The notes: generated by a model not told the origin, from the sequence alone. Counted from the first letter of the stretch, positions 1 to 9,142 are shown. The stretch is DNA of 27,993 nt from Oscillospiraceae bacterium (GCA_029068025.1 JAIEDJ010000318.1:1-27993), one strand, 5' to 3'. Numbers and translations: made by a program.

Positions 1-1057
1 CCTTAAGCAGCTTTTTCACGCTGTCAAAAATGTCCCCCAGATCCTCGGCGATGATGTTGACATTGCCCAGACGTTCTTTTATCGCGTTGAACAGATCCAT
101 TCCGGGACCGTTCTCCCACTTGCCGTGCTCCGCGGTCTCGCTGCCGAACGGAATAGCATAGTAGGTATCAAACGCGCGGAAATGGTCAATACGCAGCATA
201 TCGTAAAGCTGAGCGGACTTTTTCACACGTTTTATCCACCATTCATAGCCGCTCTTCTTCATCTCGTCCCAGTTGTACAGCGGATTTCCCCACAACTGAC
301 CCGTCTTGGAGAAATAATCCGGCGGAACACCCGCGACGCGCTTTGGATTCAGCCGCTCGTCCAGCTCAAACAGCTGCGGATTTGCCCACACGTCCGCGCA
401 GTCGGGAGAAACGTATATCGGAATATCGCCGATTATATTGATCCCCTTATTTTTGCAGACGCTGTGGAAGCGGTTCCACTGACGAAAGAAGATGTACTGG
501 CACCATTTGACATAACGTATCTCGTCCTTAAGCGCTTCCCTGTACTTATCGAGAGCCTCTGGACGGCGCAGACGAACATCCTCATGCCACGAAGTCCACG
601 AAATGCCGCCAAACTCGCGCTTCAACGCCATAAACAACGCATAGTCGTCCAGCCAGTCCGCCTCTTCCAACACAAAAGATGTGTATCCGACATCGTCCGT
701 AAATTTTGCGAATGCCTTTCTCAGCAGCGTATCGCGCGTCTTGGATACCTTGCCGAAGTCCACATAAGACGGATCAGCGCCGTAATCGGCGTTTTCGCAG
801 TCCGACCTGCTGATGAGCCCGTGCTCGCACAGCTCGTCAAGATCGATCATCAGCGGATTCCCCGCGAATGAAGAAAACGGCTGATAGGGACTGTCCCCAT
901 ATCCGGTAGGACCTATCGGCAGCACTTGCCAGTAGCTCTGACCCGCACTCTCAAGCCAGTCGGCGAAACGCTCCGCCTCCTTGCCGAGCGTTCCTATACC
1001 ATATGGCGAAGGCAGAGAGGTTATGTGCATAAGTACTCCGCAGCTTCTTTTATTCAT
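1..1057 (-). CDS. malQ: 4-alpha-glucanotransferase (amylomaltase), 3' end outside window
   Basis: This gene transfers alpha-1,4-glucan segments between maltodextrins in the cytoplasm (GH77 family). The first 352 codons are present; the reading frame is open to the window edge, so the C-terminal part is missing. The start at 1055-1057 gives MNKRSCGVLMHITSLPSPYG, followed by GTLGKEAERFADWL, QSYWQVLPIGPTGYGDSPYQ and SSFAGNPLMIDLDEL. This is the characteristic N-terminal block of MalQ, where SLPSPYGIG and the LP-GP-GYGDSPY motif form the donor site. An AGAAGGTG ribosome binding site lies just upstream, inside the intergenic gap. It starts 12 bp after the stop of the upstream membrane protein gene, so the two are probably cotranscribed. 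The family call is firm; symbol malQ is the usual name. Confidence 0.93.
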   Translation of the reverse strand, partial: MNKRSCGVLMHITSLPSPYGIGTLGKEAERFADWLESAGQSYWQVLPIGPTGYGDSPYQPFSSFAGNPLMIDLDELCEHGLISRSDCENADYGADPSYVDFGKVSKTRDTLLRKAFAKFTDDVGYTSFVLEEADWLDDYALFMALKREFGGISWTSWHEDVRLRRPEALDKYREALKDEIRYVKWCQYIFFRQWNRFHSVCKNKGINIIGDIPIYVSPDCADVWANPQLFELDERLNPKRVAGVPPDYFSKTGQLWGNPLYNWDEMKKSGYEWWIKRVKKSAQLYDMLRIDHFRAFDTYYAIPFGSETAEHGKWENGPGMDLFNAIKERLGNVNIIAEDLGDIFDSVKKLLK

Positions 1058-1069
1058 TTTTCACACCTT

Positions 1070-1525
1070 CTATTCGCTTTTTTTATCGTTATTATCATTG
1101 TCATCATTATTCAGGAATTCAGCGGCGTGCTTTGAGAAAATTGATATCATCACGAAACCGCCAATGAGAAACAGTGCCATACCTATCAGCACAACAGGCA
1201 TATTTATACCGCCGAACAATATAAATCCCGCAAGTAATGTCAGCAGCCCCACAAGGCAGACAACGCCAAATGCCCACATCGTTTTCTCCGCGCGGGACTT
1301 TGTTTTCTTTTCTCCGTTCTCGTCAAGCTCCGACTGCTTTCGTGTCGAGTAGATGACGGTCGAGGCGAATCCTCCGACAAATACAAGAACTCCGCCATAG
1401 ATCAGCGGTGAACGCGCGCTTTCGTCCAGCTGTCCCGACAGGATCATAAGCAGGATCCCGAACACTATCATGCCGATCCCTATGAAATACGGAAATTTCT
1501 TTCCGTTATGATTATAATCACTCAT
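1070..1525 (-). CDS. Small four-helix membrane protein of unknown function
   Basis: I do not recognise this 151-residue protein. It has a short polar N-terminus (MSDYNHNGKKF) and two hydrophobic hairpins: segments at about residues 12-29 and 41-60, then about 84-106 and 110-129. A charged loop (about 61-83, rich in K, E and R) separates them. The C-terminal tail is very acidic and Asn/Asp rich (NNDDNDNNDKKSE). Such a 2+2 helix layout with both ends cytoplasmic is common in small Firmicutes membrane proteins and gives no function. An AGGAGA site five to six bases before the ATG supports the start. It lies directly upstream of malQ with a 12-bp gap, which suggests cotranscription but not a shared role. 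The 92-bp gap to the upstream yifB-like gene shows no convincing terminator. Confidence 0.75.
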   Translation of the reverse strand: MSDYNHNGKKFPYFIGIGMIVFGILLMILSGQLDESARSPLIYGGVLVFVGGFASTVIYSTRKQSELDENGEKKTKSRAEKTMWAFGVVCLVGLLTLLAGFILFGGINMPVVLIGMALFLIGGFVMISIFSKHAAEFLNNDDNDNNDKKSE

Positions 1526-1617
1526 ACTGTTCTCCTATATCTCATACTAATCCCTCTTTAGATTGTTGAAATAATTACGGCTTTTTCCGCACAGTTACCT
1601 ATTTTTTATAGGAAACT

Positions 1618-3162
1618 CTAAGCGTGATAAGTATCATTATCCCAGTATTTTCTGTCAAGCGTCCTGAAGCTTATCGCCTGGGATATGTGCGCTTTTTCTA
1701 TGTGTTCCGCTCCGTCCAGATCCGCGCAGGTGCGCGCGACCTTGAGTATCCGGTCATAGGCGCGTGCCGACAGTCCGAGAGATTCAAACGCGCGTTTCAA
1801 CATTTCCTCCGCGTCGGACGACATAGCGCACACTTCTCCAATGATATCAGCGGTTATGCGGCTGTTTGACTTGATCGGCGTACCTTTATACCGCGCCGCT
1901 TGAATATCTCTCGCCCGCTGAACACGCTCAGCGATCTGAGCCGAGCTTTCCTGCGGCTTTCTGTTGCTGAGATCCTTGTACTCCACGGGCTTGACCTCGA
2001 TCTGGATATCGATCCTGTCCAGCACCGGGCGCGAGATCTTGTGCAGATACGCGTTCACCTGTTTTTGGGAGCAAGTGCATTTCTTCTGCGGATTTCCGAA
2101 ATTTCCGCATGGACACGGATTCATAGCGGCTATCAGCATAACATCGCACGGGTAGTTCACCGAACCGCTTGCGCGTGAGATGGTGATATCCCCGTTTTCA
2201 AGCGGCTGCCTGAGCGTTTCGAGAACTTTTCTGTCAAACTCGGGCAGTTCATCAAGAAACAGCACACCGTTGTGCGCCAGCGATATCTCACCGGGACGCG
2301 GTATGCTTCCGCCGCCTATCAGTCCGACCGCGCTTGCGGTGTGGCTGACAGCACGGAACGGACGCTCTGTCACCAACGGTCTGCGCGGATCTATTATCCC
2401 GGCAACGGAATGGATCTGCGTCGTTTCAATGCTCTCCTCAAAGGTTATCTTCGGAAGTATGGACGGTATACGTTTGGCAAGCATGGATTTTCCCGAACCG
2501 GGAGGACCCAGCATCAGCACATTGTGTGAGCCAGCCGCAGCGACCTCTATCGCCTTCTTGGCGGAAAACTGTCCCATCACGTCGGAAAAATTCTCGTAAT
2601 GTCCGCTCCTGGAAGGTTCGGGTATGTAAGGCGGCTCCGGAGAAAGCCCGGTGCCGTGTATGAGAAATTCCATGATCTGAGTTATGTGCTCCGCACCGTA
2701 TACCTTCACATCCTCCGCAACAGACGCTTCCTTTGCGTTCGCGGCGGGAAGAAACACGCGCTTTATACCGTTCTGAGCCGCGGTGATCACCATGCTGAGC
2801 GCTCCGTTTATCGGCGATAATCTGCCGTCCAGCGAAAGCTCCCCGATAAACGCGGTGCCATCCCCGTCTCCAACGCTTACAATACCGCCGATCTCCATCA
2901 GCGCGATCGCTATGGGCAGATCGAACATCGAACCGATCTTTTTGACGCTTGCGGGCGCGAGATTCACTGTAACTCTGCCGCCCAGCAGCTTGAGATTCAG
3001 CTGTCCAAGCACCGCGCGGATCCTCGCCTTGCTCTCCTGAACAGCCGCGTCAGGAAGTCCTACTATATCAAACGACGGCTGACCCGCCGATATGCTTGCC
3101 TCGACTGTCACCGGAAAAGCGTTCAATCCGAATAATCCGACACTCCGTACTTTACTGAACAT
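1618..3162 (-). CDS. comM: YifB/ComM family Mg-chelatase-like AAA+ ATPase
   Basis: This 514-residue protein has the full architecture of the YifB/ComM family. The N-terminal Lon-S16-like domain covers about residues 1-170 and contains GLPDAAVQESKARIRAV. An AAA+ Mg-chelatase module follows, with Walker A GPPGSGKSMLAKRI near residue 217 and Walker B LFLDELPEF near 300. A Cys-rich insert, NPCPCGNFGNPQKKCTC, lies near 350, and a helical C-terminal domain contains SARAYDRILKVARTCADL. In naturally competent bacteria ComM is a hexameric helicase that promotes branch migration during DNA uptake and recombination; in Clostridia the role is less clear. Start: ATG at 3160-3162 with AGGGGG just upstream. 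A good SigA promoter sits about 75 bp upstream, divergent from the rlmB promoter. Length matches the family. The symbol is used by homology only. Confidence 0.92.
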   Translation of the reverse strand: MFSKVRSVGLFGLNAFPVTVEASISAGQPSFDIVGLPDAAVQESKARIRAVLGQLNLKLLGGRVTVNLAPASVKKIGSMFDLPIAIALMEIGGIVSVGDGDGTAFIGELSLDGRLSPINGALSMVITAAQNGIKRVFLPAANAKEASVAEDVKVYGAEHITQIMEFLIHGTGLSPEPPYIPEPSRSGHYENFSDVMGQFSAKKAIEVAAAGSHNVLMLGPPGSGKSMLAKRIPSILPKITFEESIETTQIHSVAGIIDPRRPLVTERPFRAVSHTASAVGLIGGGSIPRPGEISLAHNGVLFLDELPEFDRKVLETLRQPLENGDITISRASGSVNYPCDVMLIAAMNPCPCGNFGNPQKKCTCSQKQVNAYLHKISRPVLDRIDIQIEVKPVEYKDLSNRKPQESSAQIAERVQRARDIQAARYKGTPIKSNSRITADIIGEVCAMSSDAEEMLKRAFESLGLSARAYDRILKVARTCADLDGAEHIEKAHISQAISFRTLDRKYWDNDTYHA

Positions 3163-3237
3163 AGAACCCCCTGATTTAAATTTGATATTTCCTGCCGTTA
3201 CGCGTTGATAAAATTCCAGGCAAAACTGTGATCGCTA

Positions 3238-3266
3238 ATTATATATTGTAACATATTTTCGGTCAA
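3238..3266 (-). promoter_or_regulatory. SigA-type promoter for the comM-like gene
   Basis: Read on the minus strand, TTGACC (3261-3266) is separated by exactly 17 bases from a perfect TATAAT (3238-3243). The -10 lies about 75 bp before the comM start, leaving a leader of roughly 70 nt. No gene lies between, so this is the likely promoter of the 1618-3162 gene and perhaps of the genes after it. Confidence 0.75.
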
Positions 3267-3324
3267 ATTGCAACGGCATTATCAAATATTTTTGGTATTT
3301 TTTCTTATTTTTGCGTATTTTCTC

Positions 3325-3353
3325 TTGAAATAATCTTTGAGATGTGATATAAT
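3325..3353 (+). promoter_or_regulatory. SigA-type extended -10 promoter for the rlmB operon
   Basis: TTGAAA (3325-3330), a 17-base spacer and perfect TATAAT (3348-3353), preceded by TG at 3345-3346 (extended -10). Transcription would begin near 3360, about 80 nt before the rlmB ATG. This is the only strong promoter I see before 11362, so it may drive the whole rlmB-to-era run. Confidence 0.82.
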
Positions 3354-3439
3354 ATACAATGTATTATTGTACAAAGGCGGGCTTGTGCCGCGTGAATAAC
3401 GCACAGCCTTGCCTATTTATCATTCTGAAAAGGAACGCA

Positions 3440-4174
3440 ATGGAAAAGGAATTCACACAGCAGATAATATACGGCAAAAACGCCGTTTCGGAAGCATTAA
3501 ACTCGGATAAAGAGATAGACACGGTATTTATTCAAAAAGGCACGGCTGCCGGAGGTATCGTTTCGGCGGCAAAACGCCGCGGAATCGTGGTCAAGGACGT
3601 AAGCGAGGAAAAGCTCTCGGCTCTTGCGGGCACGTCCAAGCACGGCGGCGTGGCGGCGGAGCTTTGTGCGTGCGAATACGCGTCATTGGAGGATATCCTC
3701 GCGGTATCAAAGGAAAAAGGCGCCGCGCCGTTTATCGTCATAGCGGACGAGATCGCCGATCCGCATAATCTGGGCGCTATTATCCGCACCGCCGAGGCGG
3801 CGGGCGCGGACGGAGTTATTATCCCGAAAAGACGCTCCGCGTCATTAAATGCGACAGTTTTCAAAACAAGCGCGGGAGCGGCGGCATGGATAAAGGTCGC
3901 AAGAGTCTCCAACCTTGTCGATACCATAAAATTGCTGAAAAAGCATAACATATGGGTATACGGAATGGAAGCGGACGGCGAGCCTTACGACAAGACCGAT
4001 TTTTCGGGCGGGGTCGCTGTCGTTGTCGGCTCGGAGGGCTTCGGGCTGGGACGGCTCGTGCGGGAAAGCTGCGACGCGGTGGTATCGCTGCCGATGAAGG
4101 GCAGGGTCAATTCCCTCAACGCCTCGGTATCGGCGGGGATATTGATGTATGAGGTCGTTAAGCACCGCAAATGA
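3440..4174 (+). CDS. rlmB: 23S rRNA (guanosine-2'-O-)methyltransferase RlmB, SPOUT family
   Basis: This 244-residue TrmH-family SPOUT enzyme would transfer a methyl group from SAM to the 2'-OH of a conserved guanosine in 23S rRNA (G2251 in E. coli). The N-terminal L30e-like substrate domain begins IYGKNAVSEAL (residues 9-19). The three SPOUT motifs are DPHNLGAIIRTAEAAG (about 117-132), VVVGSEGFGLGRLVRE, and LPMKGRVNSLNASVSAGI near the end, which forms the trefoil-knot SAM site. The frame is open 27 codons further upstream, but that start would lie at the predicted transcription start. The ATG at 3440 has an AAAAGGA site eight bases upstream and gives the expected N-terminus. RlmB versus another TrmH-like paralogue cannot be settled without a tree. 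It is the first gene of the operon. Confidence 0.92.
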   Translation: MEKEFTQQIIYGKNAVSEALNSDKEIDTVFIQKGTAAGGIVSAAKRRGIVVKDVSEEKLSALAGTSKHGGVAAELCACEYASLEDILAVSKEKGAAPFIVIADEIADPHNLGAIIRTAEAAGADGVIIPKRRSASLNATVFKTSAGAAAWIKVARVSNLVDTIKLLKKHNIWVYGMEADGEPYDKTDFSGGVAVVVGSEGFGLGRLVRESCDAVVSLPMKGRVNSLNASVSAGILMYEVVKHRK

Positions 4175-4205
4175 TTTGATTTGTTAAATTTAAGGAGAGA
4201 TGAAA

Positions 4206-7200
4206 ATGTCTGACGACAGATATGATCTTGATGATATTCTCAAAGAAATAGATACGCGCCGTACCGATGAGAACGGAAGCGCCGCATATAACGGAAGTAT
4301 TACCGATATCATAGACGGAAACTCAGTGGAGCGCGCCCTTAAAACGGGCGTACAGAAAAAGAAGGAAGCTCCGCGAACTGCAAGGCAGAAAAGTTCTCCC
4401 GATATCAGCGTAACTCAGGTGATAAATGATGTGGCAATGAATAAGGCGGCGCGGCAGTTCACAGAAGAGGAAACGAACGAACGCAGAAGCGGCGATATCG
4501 AAAGAGCTATGGGAAACCGCAAAATGCCCGACGGTTCGCGGCACGGAACAACGGCGCGGCAGCTCACCGAAGAGGAATCGGATGTGCGTATCGCGCGTGA
4601 TATCGGACGCGCCATGGATGAAAAATCGTCCTTTGGCAGAAGAGCCGGCGGCGGTTACGGCGACTTTGAAGAGAAGATCGATGACTTCAGCAGGGAGTAT
4701 GACGGAAGCTTCGATGATCTTGACGACTCAGACGACGGCGTTATCACGCCCGAAAGCGAGTATGTCAGACCGTATATCAAGCCCGGAGTATCGGGAGCGG
4801 ACGACGATATTATCTTTCACACGCGCGGCGATCTGGTGACTACCGACACCATGCAGATGCGCAAGCAAAAAAAGATAGAGGATATAAACGAAGCGCTGCT
4901 CAAGATCGACAGCGAGGCGGATTCACCCGACGATATACTGGATTCCCTTAATCCCATGGAGTCACGCGAAAAGGCAGCTGAGATCATCAGAGAAGCCGAT
5001 GAAAACACCGACACGTTGGCTGTCGCGGGCAACGAGCTTAAGCAGATCGGAAAAGGCGAAGAACGCATCAAGGAATATCATCCCGCTTCATCAAGAAAGC
5101 GCAGTCAGAGCGACGGGCAGGAAAAGACTGCGGTTCAGAAGCCCGTATTCCCCGCCGAGATACATGTCGGAGAAACCATCGTCGAGGCGCTCAATAAAAA
5201 GATCCACGAGCAGGAAGAAGCCGAGGAGAAGAAATCCGGCGATATTCAGGTGGAGGTCAGCGAAGAACAGGAACCCGAACCCGTCAACGAAGAGCTTGAA
5301 AAGATAAAGCAAGTAAGCGAGCTTGCTCAGAAGAAAAAGCGCAAGATCGCAAGCTTTATATTGGATCACCCCGACACTGAGGAAATAGAAGCCTCCGACG
5401 ACTACGAGGACGATGATGACGGCTATGAGGACTATTCGTTCGACGATGAAAACACCGCCATCGATCTTGATGACGAGAACGTTATCCGCGAACGCCTTAC
5501 CAGAGCCTCCAAGGGTCTGATAAGCAGACTGATAATCCTGGGCGTTCTGTTCGGCGTGACACTGTTTATCGCAATATCAAACAATTTCGGCATCAACATC
5601 AGACGGCTGAACAAATTCATCAACATTCTCATTGCGCCGGATAATTACCTCTACACGCACCTCACCATCGGCGTTCTTTCCTTCGCAGCCTGCTCATCGG
5701 TGGTCAGCAACGGCTTTGCGCGGCTGTTTAAGCTTCATCCCGACGCGGACACACTGTGTGCGCTCGCTCATGTGAGTTCCATCGCGGTAATAATACCGTA
5801 TCTTCTCGACCCGGACTTTATACAGACTCCCGGGCGTTCGCAGGTATATCTTATGGTGTCGCTCGCCGCTCTTATCGGCAACACAATATCCAAGCTCTGC
5901 ACCGTAAAAACGGCTCAAAACAATTTTGCATTCACATTCGGAGAAAACACAAAATACTTTATTGAACGCTGCACATCTACCGACGCGGAGCGGCTCGCAA
6001 AGGGCACCGTCAAAGGGATCCCGGCGGTTGGTTCCATGAGAAAGACCGAAATGCTATGTGATTTTATCGTCTCCACATATTGTGAGGACGCGTCGGACAG
6101 ACTTTGCCGCAAGCTCGTTCCCGCGGTGTCTGCGGCAGCTGTTGTCGGCGCGGTCTGCGCGTTCTTTACCTGCGCGGATAACGCGACAGTCACGGCGGAC
6201 CGTGTCAATTGGGCGCTTACCGTGCTTACGGCGATCTTCTCACTGGGAGCAGCGTTCTGCGGCTCCATGACGGTAACTCTTCCGCTGCTGGCGGCATCGC
6301 GCAATAACGAAAAGCGCGGTTCGGCGATCTTAGGATATGCCGCCGTTGCCGAGCTTTCGGAGATCAACGCGGCTCTGATCGAGGCAAAGACCCTCTTCCC
6401 TGCCGATTCCGTAAAGATCACCAACATCTGCGGTTACGATAAGCCCAGAAGCCGCGGAGAGGGCAAGGTAAGCATCGACGAGGCTATAATCCTTGCCGCA
6501 AGTCTGGCAGTCGCGTCGGACAGCGTGCTTGCGGACGCGTTCTTCAGTATGCTCAACAACAAACGCGAGCTGCTAAGAGAGGTCTCAGGCTGCGTTTACG
6601 AAAACAATCTCGGCGTGATGGGCTGGATAGACAGAAGGCGTGTGCTGTTAGGCAACCGCCGTCATATGAAATCCCACGAGATCACCGTCCCGAATATGAA
6701 AAAGGAGGCGGCAGCAAACACCAACAACGACGAGGTCATCTATCTCGCTGTCGGCGGAGAGGTTTGCCTGCTGTTCTTCGTTCATCTTGAAGCGGACGCG
6801 GAGATCAAAAAAAGCGTGCAGAGCCTTTCGGACAGCGGCGTTTCACTTGTGATAAAAACCGTTGACGGCATGATCACCGATTCCGAGATAACCGACCTTT
6901 TCGATATTGAGAAAAACAAGGTTAAGATACTGCCCTTTGAAGCTCACGAGGTGTTTATCGAAAATACGAAATTCGTGTCCAGCGGCAGCGCGGCGGTATG
7001 CTGCACGGGAACTTTCTCCTCATTTGCGGGAGCTGTCCGCACAGCGCAGATACTGCGCGGAAAAACCACGATAAGCTCCTTCGTGCAGCTCGGCGGCACC
7101 GCACTTGGCGTTCTGCTTGCGGTCATCTTCGCGCTGTTTTCAAACTTCGGAATGTTCAATATGCTGATCGTGCTGCTTTATAATGTTGTTGTCTGTGCGG

Positions 7201-7235
7201 CGGTGGTCGGCTCGGCGCTGATAAAACGAAAATAA
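4206..7235 (+). CDS. Degenerate (catalytically dead) P-type ATPase-like membrane protein with long acidic N-terminal region
   Basis: This 1009-residue protein has two halves. Residues 1 to about 430 are polar, Asp/Glu-rich and probably disordered, with a 35-residue internal repeat at about 82-102 and 117-137 (ARQ-TEEE...DI-RAM). From about 437 there are membrane segments near 437-457, 482-505, 517-536, 546-564, 637-657, 668-697, 959-980 and 983-1005. Between the last two pairs lies a region that aligns with the P and N domains of P1B-type ATPases: RG...LSEINAALI before the phosphorylation site, GVMGWIDRRR and LLGNRR (803-818), and VYLAVGG-like and LVIKTVDG (885-887). The DKTGTLT motif is replaced by EAKTLFP (E726), the CPx position reads FCGSMT, TGD reads TVD, and no GDGxND is present, so ATP-driven transport is unlikely. 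Start: ATG 4206 is eight bases from AAGGAG (4192-4197); the ATG at 4200 is only two bases away. The role is unknown. Confidence 0.85.
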   Translation: MSDDRYDLDDILKEIDTRRTDENGSAAYNGSITDIIDGNSVERALKTGVQKKKEAPRTARQKSSPDISVTQVINDVAMNKAARQFTEEETNERRSGDIERAMGNRKMPDGSRHGTTARQLTEEESDVRIARDIGRAMDEKSSFGRRAGGGYGDFEEKIDDFSREYDGSFDDLDDSDDGVITPESEYVRPYIKPGVSGADDDIIFHTRGDLVTTDTMQMRKQKKIEDINEALLKIDSEADSPDDILDSLNPMESREKAAEIIREADENTDTLAVAGNELKQIGKGEERIKEYHPASSRKRSQSDGQEKTAVQKPVFPAEIHVGETIVEALNKKIHEQEEAEEKKSGDIQVEVSEEQEPEPVNEELEKIKQVSELAQKKKRKIASFILDHPDTEEIEASDDYEDDDDGYEDYSFDDENTAIDLDDENVIRERLTRASKGLISRLIILGVLFGVTLFIAISNNFGINIRRLNKFINILIAPDNYLYTHLTIGVLSFAACSSVVSNGFARLFKLHPDADTLCALAHVSSIAVIIPYLLDPDFIQTPGRSQVYLMVSLAALIGNTISKLCTVKTAQNNFAFTFGENTKYFIERCTSTDAERLAKGTVKGIPAVGSMRKTEMLCDFIVSTYCEDASDRLCRKLVPAVSAAAVVGAVCAFFTCADNATVTADRVNWALTVLTAIFSLGAAFCGSMTVTLPLLAASRNNEKRGSAILGYAAVAELSEINAALIEAKTLFPADSVKITNICGYDKPRSRGEGKVSIDEAIILAASLAVASDSVLADAFFSMLNNKRELLREVSGCVYENNLGVMGWIDRRRVLLGNRRHMKSHEITVPNMKKEAAANTNNDEVIYLAVGGEVCLLFFVHLEADAEIKKSVQSLSDSGVSLVIKTVDGMITDSEITDLFDIEKNKVKILPFEAHEVFIENTKFVSSGSAAVCCTGTFSSFAGAVRTAQILRGKTTISSFVQLGGTALGVLLAVIFALFSNFGMFNMLIVLLYNVVVCAAVVGSALIKRK

Positions 7236-7239
7236 CGCT

Positions 7240-7713
7240 ATGACTTTGGATGAAGAATTTATGGAAAAGGCGTTGGAGCTTGCTCAAAAAGCCGCGGCGC
7301 TCGGCGAGATACCCGTGGGCGCGGTAGTTGTCGATAAAGACGGAAATATCGTCGGCGAGGGCTATAATCAGCGCGAAACACTCTGCTCGCCAACCGCTCA
7401 CGCGGAGCTTATCGCGATAGAATCCGCCGCAAGAAAGCTCGGCAGGCGCAGACTTACAGACTGCACCATATATGTGACGCTCGAGCCTTGTCCCATGTGC
7501 GCGGGCGCTGTTATGAACGCGCATTTAAAGCGTCTGGTATACGGAGCGTTTGACGACAAAAACGGAGCGTGCGCGTCGGTCGTCACGCTTTTTGACGAGA
7601 AATTCACGCACATTCCTCTGGTGAGAAGCCGGGTGCTGGAAAAGCGCTGCGGCGATATCCTGACGGATTTTTTTAAGGAGCTGAGGGAGCGCAGACTGCC
7701 CCCTCAACCATGA
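7240..7713 (+). CDS. tadA: tRNA-specific adenosine-34 deaminase TadA
   Basis: This 157-residue zinc deaminase converts A34 to inosine in the wobble position of tRNA-Arg(ACG). The N-terminal helix DEEFMEKALELAQKAA leads into EIPVGAVVVDKDG. The zinc and proton-shuttle motif is HAE (residues 53-55) and the second metal motif is PCPMCAGAV (about 85-93). Length and motif spacing fit TadA rather than a guanine or cytidine deaminase. The start at 7240 lies four bases after the stop of the upstream gene with a weak ribosome binding site, so translational coupling is likely. A later ATG at 7261 would cut the conserved N-terminal helix. The reaction fits the tRNA and rRNA modification theme of the operon. 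Confidence 0.93.
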   Translation: MTLDEEFMEKALELAQKAAALGEIPVGAVVVDKDGNIVGEGYNQRETLCSPTAHAELIAIESAARKLGRRRLTDCTIYVTLEPCPMCAGAVMNAHLKRLVYGAFDDKNGACASVVTLFDEKFTHIPLVRSRVLEKRCGDILTDFFKELRERRLPPQP

Positions 7714-7720
7714 CGAATAT

Positions 7721-9142
7721 ATGAACAAATACAAAATTCTGGCGAATAATATGCTGATACTCGCCGTAGGTCAGCTAAGCTCCAAGCTGCTGGTCTATGT
7801 GATGCTGAGATTTTACACGAGCGTGCTGGGAACAGCGGGCTACGGTGAAATGTCAGTCATCGTAAACGCCTGTGATCTGCTGATATCCGTAGTGTCGCTG
7901 TCCATTGCCAGCGGCGTTATGCGGTTCGCGCTCGACGAGCGCAACAACGGAAAAATGGTGTTCTCCATAGGGATCAACACCATTCTTTCGTGTGCGGTGC
8001 TCTTTCTTGCGGTCATACCGCTCATAGGAAAGATCCCCGTCTTAAAGGGCTATGAGTGGATGATATTTATCTATGTTGAGCTGGGCGCGATAAAAGAGGT
8101 CTGCGCGATCTATATCCGCTCACGGCAAAGCGTGGCGCTGTTTGCGATAGACGGCATCGTCACGACCGTGGCAACGGTGGTGTATAATCTGCTGCTCCTC
8201 GGAGTATTTCACTTCGGGATCGTCGGATACATCTTCTCCATCGTTCTGGGAAACATCACGTCCATCATTTTCCTCAATGTCACAACAAAGCTCTTCATGC
8301 AGTACAAGCCGATCGGCAACGACAGGACGCTGAGAAGCGCCATGCTGCGGTACAGCATACCGCTTATGCCGTCGCAGATCATGTGGTGGGTGATAAACGT
8401 TTCCGATACGTTTATGGTCACGGAGATCATCGGCGCGGGCGCAAACGGCATCTACTCCTTCGCCTACCGTTTCCCGAATCTGGCTGTGCTGGCTATGGGA
8501 ATATTCTCGCAGGCGTGGCGAATGACCGCCATCACCGAGCGGAATTCGCGGACTACCTCGAATTTCTATTCCAACGCGTTCAGCATGATGCAGACCGTAA
8601 TGTTCATCGCCTGCGCGGGCATTATGCTGATCCTCAGACCGATGATCATGCCGTTTTTCGCGGCGGAGGGCTTCCAGACGGCGTACCTTTATGTTCCCGT
8701 GCTGCTGGGCGCGGTGTTCTTTCAGAGCATGGACAACTTTTTGGGCAGTATCTACGAGGCGGCTCAGAAGACCACGCACTCCATGACCTCTTCAGCAGTG
8801 GGCGCGGTCTGCAATATCGTTCTGAACGTTATTCTGATACAGGCTATCGGTATTATGGGAGCGGCTGTTGCAACTATCATCAGCTACATAATCGTATTCA
8901 TCTACAGAGTTATTGATACCAAGAAGTATCTTTACATGAAAATATACTGGCTCAAGATCGGCGTGAATCTCACGCTGCTGACCGGTATGGCGCTTTCCGT
9001 GACGCTGCTTGAATACGGCGTGCTTCAGAACGCCATAAATTCCGTGATCTTTTTCATGGTCGCCGCACTGAATTACAAGAGCTGTGTTCAGGCGGTTCGG
9101 TTGGTAATGAATAAAAAACTTAATAAGGAAAAGAAAATATGA
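7721..9142 (+). CDS. Oligosaccharide flippase family protein (MOP superfamily, Wzx/PST type)
   Basis: This 473-residue integral membrane protein has about 12-14 hydrophobic segments across its whole length. It opens with NMLILAVGQLSSKLLVYVML, typical of polysaccharide transporters (Wzx/SpoVB/MurJ relatives). Also typical are the FALDERNNGKMVFS cytoplasmic loop, RYSIPLMPSQIMWWVINVSDTFMV at the start of the second half, and the FAYRFPNLAVLAMGIFSQAW segment. Members flip lipid-linked sugars from the inner to the outer leaflet; the substrate cannot be read from the sequence. No glycosyltransferase or capsule gene is nearby, so its place among RNA-modification genes is unexplained. It starts seven bases after tadA, and its TGA overlaps the rimM ATG (ATGA), so it is translationally coupled to rimM. 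Confidence 0.88.
   Translation: MNKYKILANNMLILAVGQLSSKLLVYVMLRFYTSVLGTAGYGEMSVIVNACDLLISVVSLSIASGVMRFALDERNNGKMVFSIGINTILSCAVLFLAVIPLIGKIPVLKGYEWMIFIYVELGAIKEVCAIYIRSRQSVALFAIDGIVTTVATVVYNLLLLGVFHFGIVGYIFSIVLGNITSIIFLNVTTKLFMQYKPIGNDRTLRSAMLRYSIPLMPSQIMWWVINVSDTFMVTEIIGAGANGIYSFAYRFPNLAVLAMGIFSQAWRMTAITERNSRTTSNFYSNAFSMMQTVMFIACAGIMLILRPMIMPFFAAEGFQTAYLYVPVLLGAVFFQSMDNFLGSIYEAAQKTTHSMTSSAVGAVCNIVLNVILIQAIGIMGAAVATIISYIIVFIYRVIDTKKYLYMKIYWLKIGVNLTLLTGMALSVTLLEYGVLQNAINSVIFFMVAALNYKSCVQAVRLVMNKKLNKEKKI

Noticed and set aside
125..871. Long open frame on the plus strand opposite malQ
   Set aside because: The minus-strand frame translates into a clear MalQ N-terminus; the plus-strand frame has no family features.
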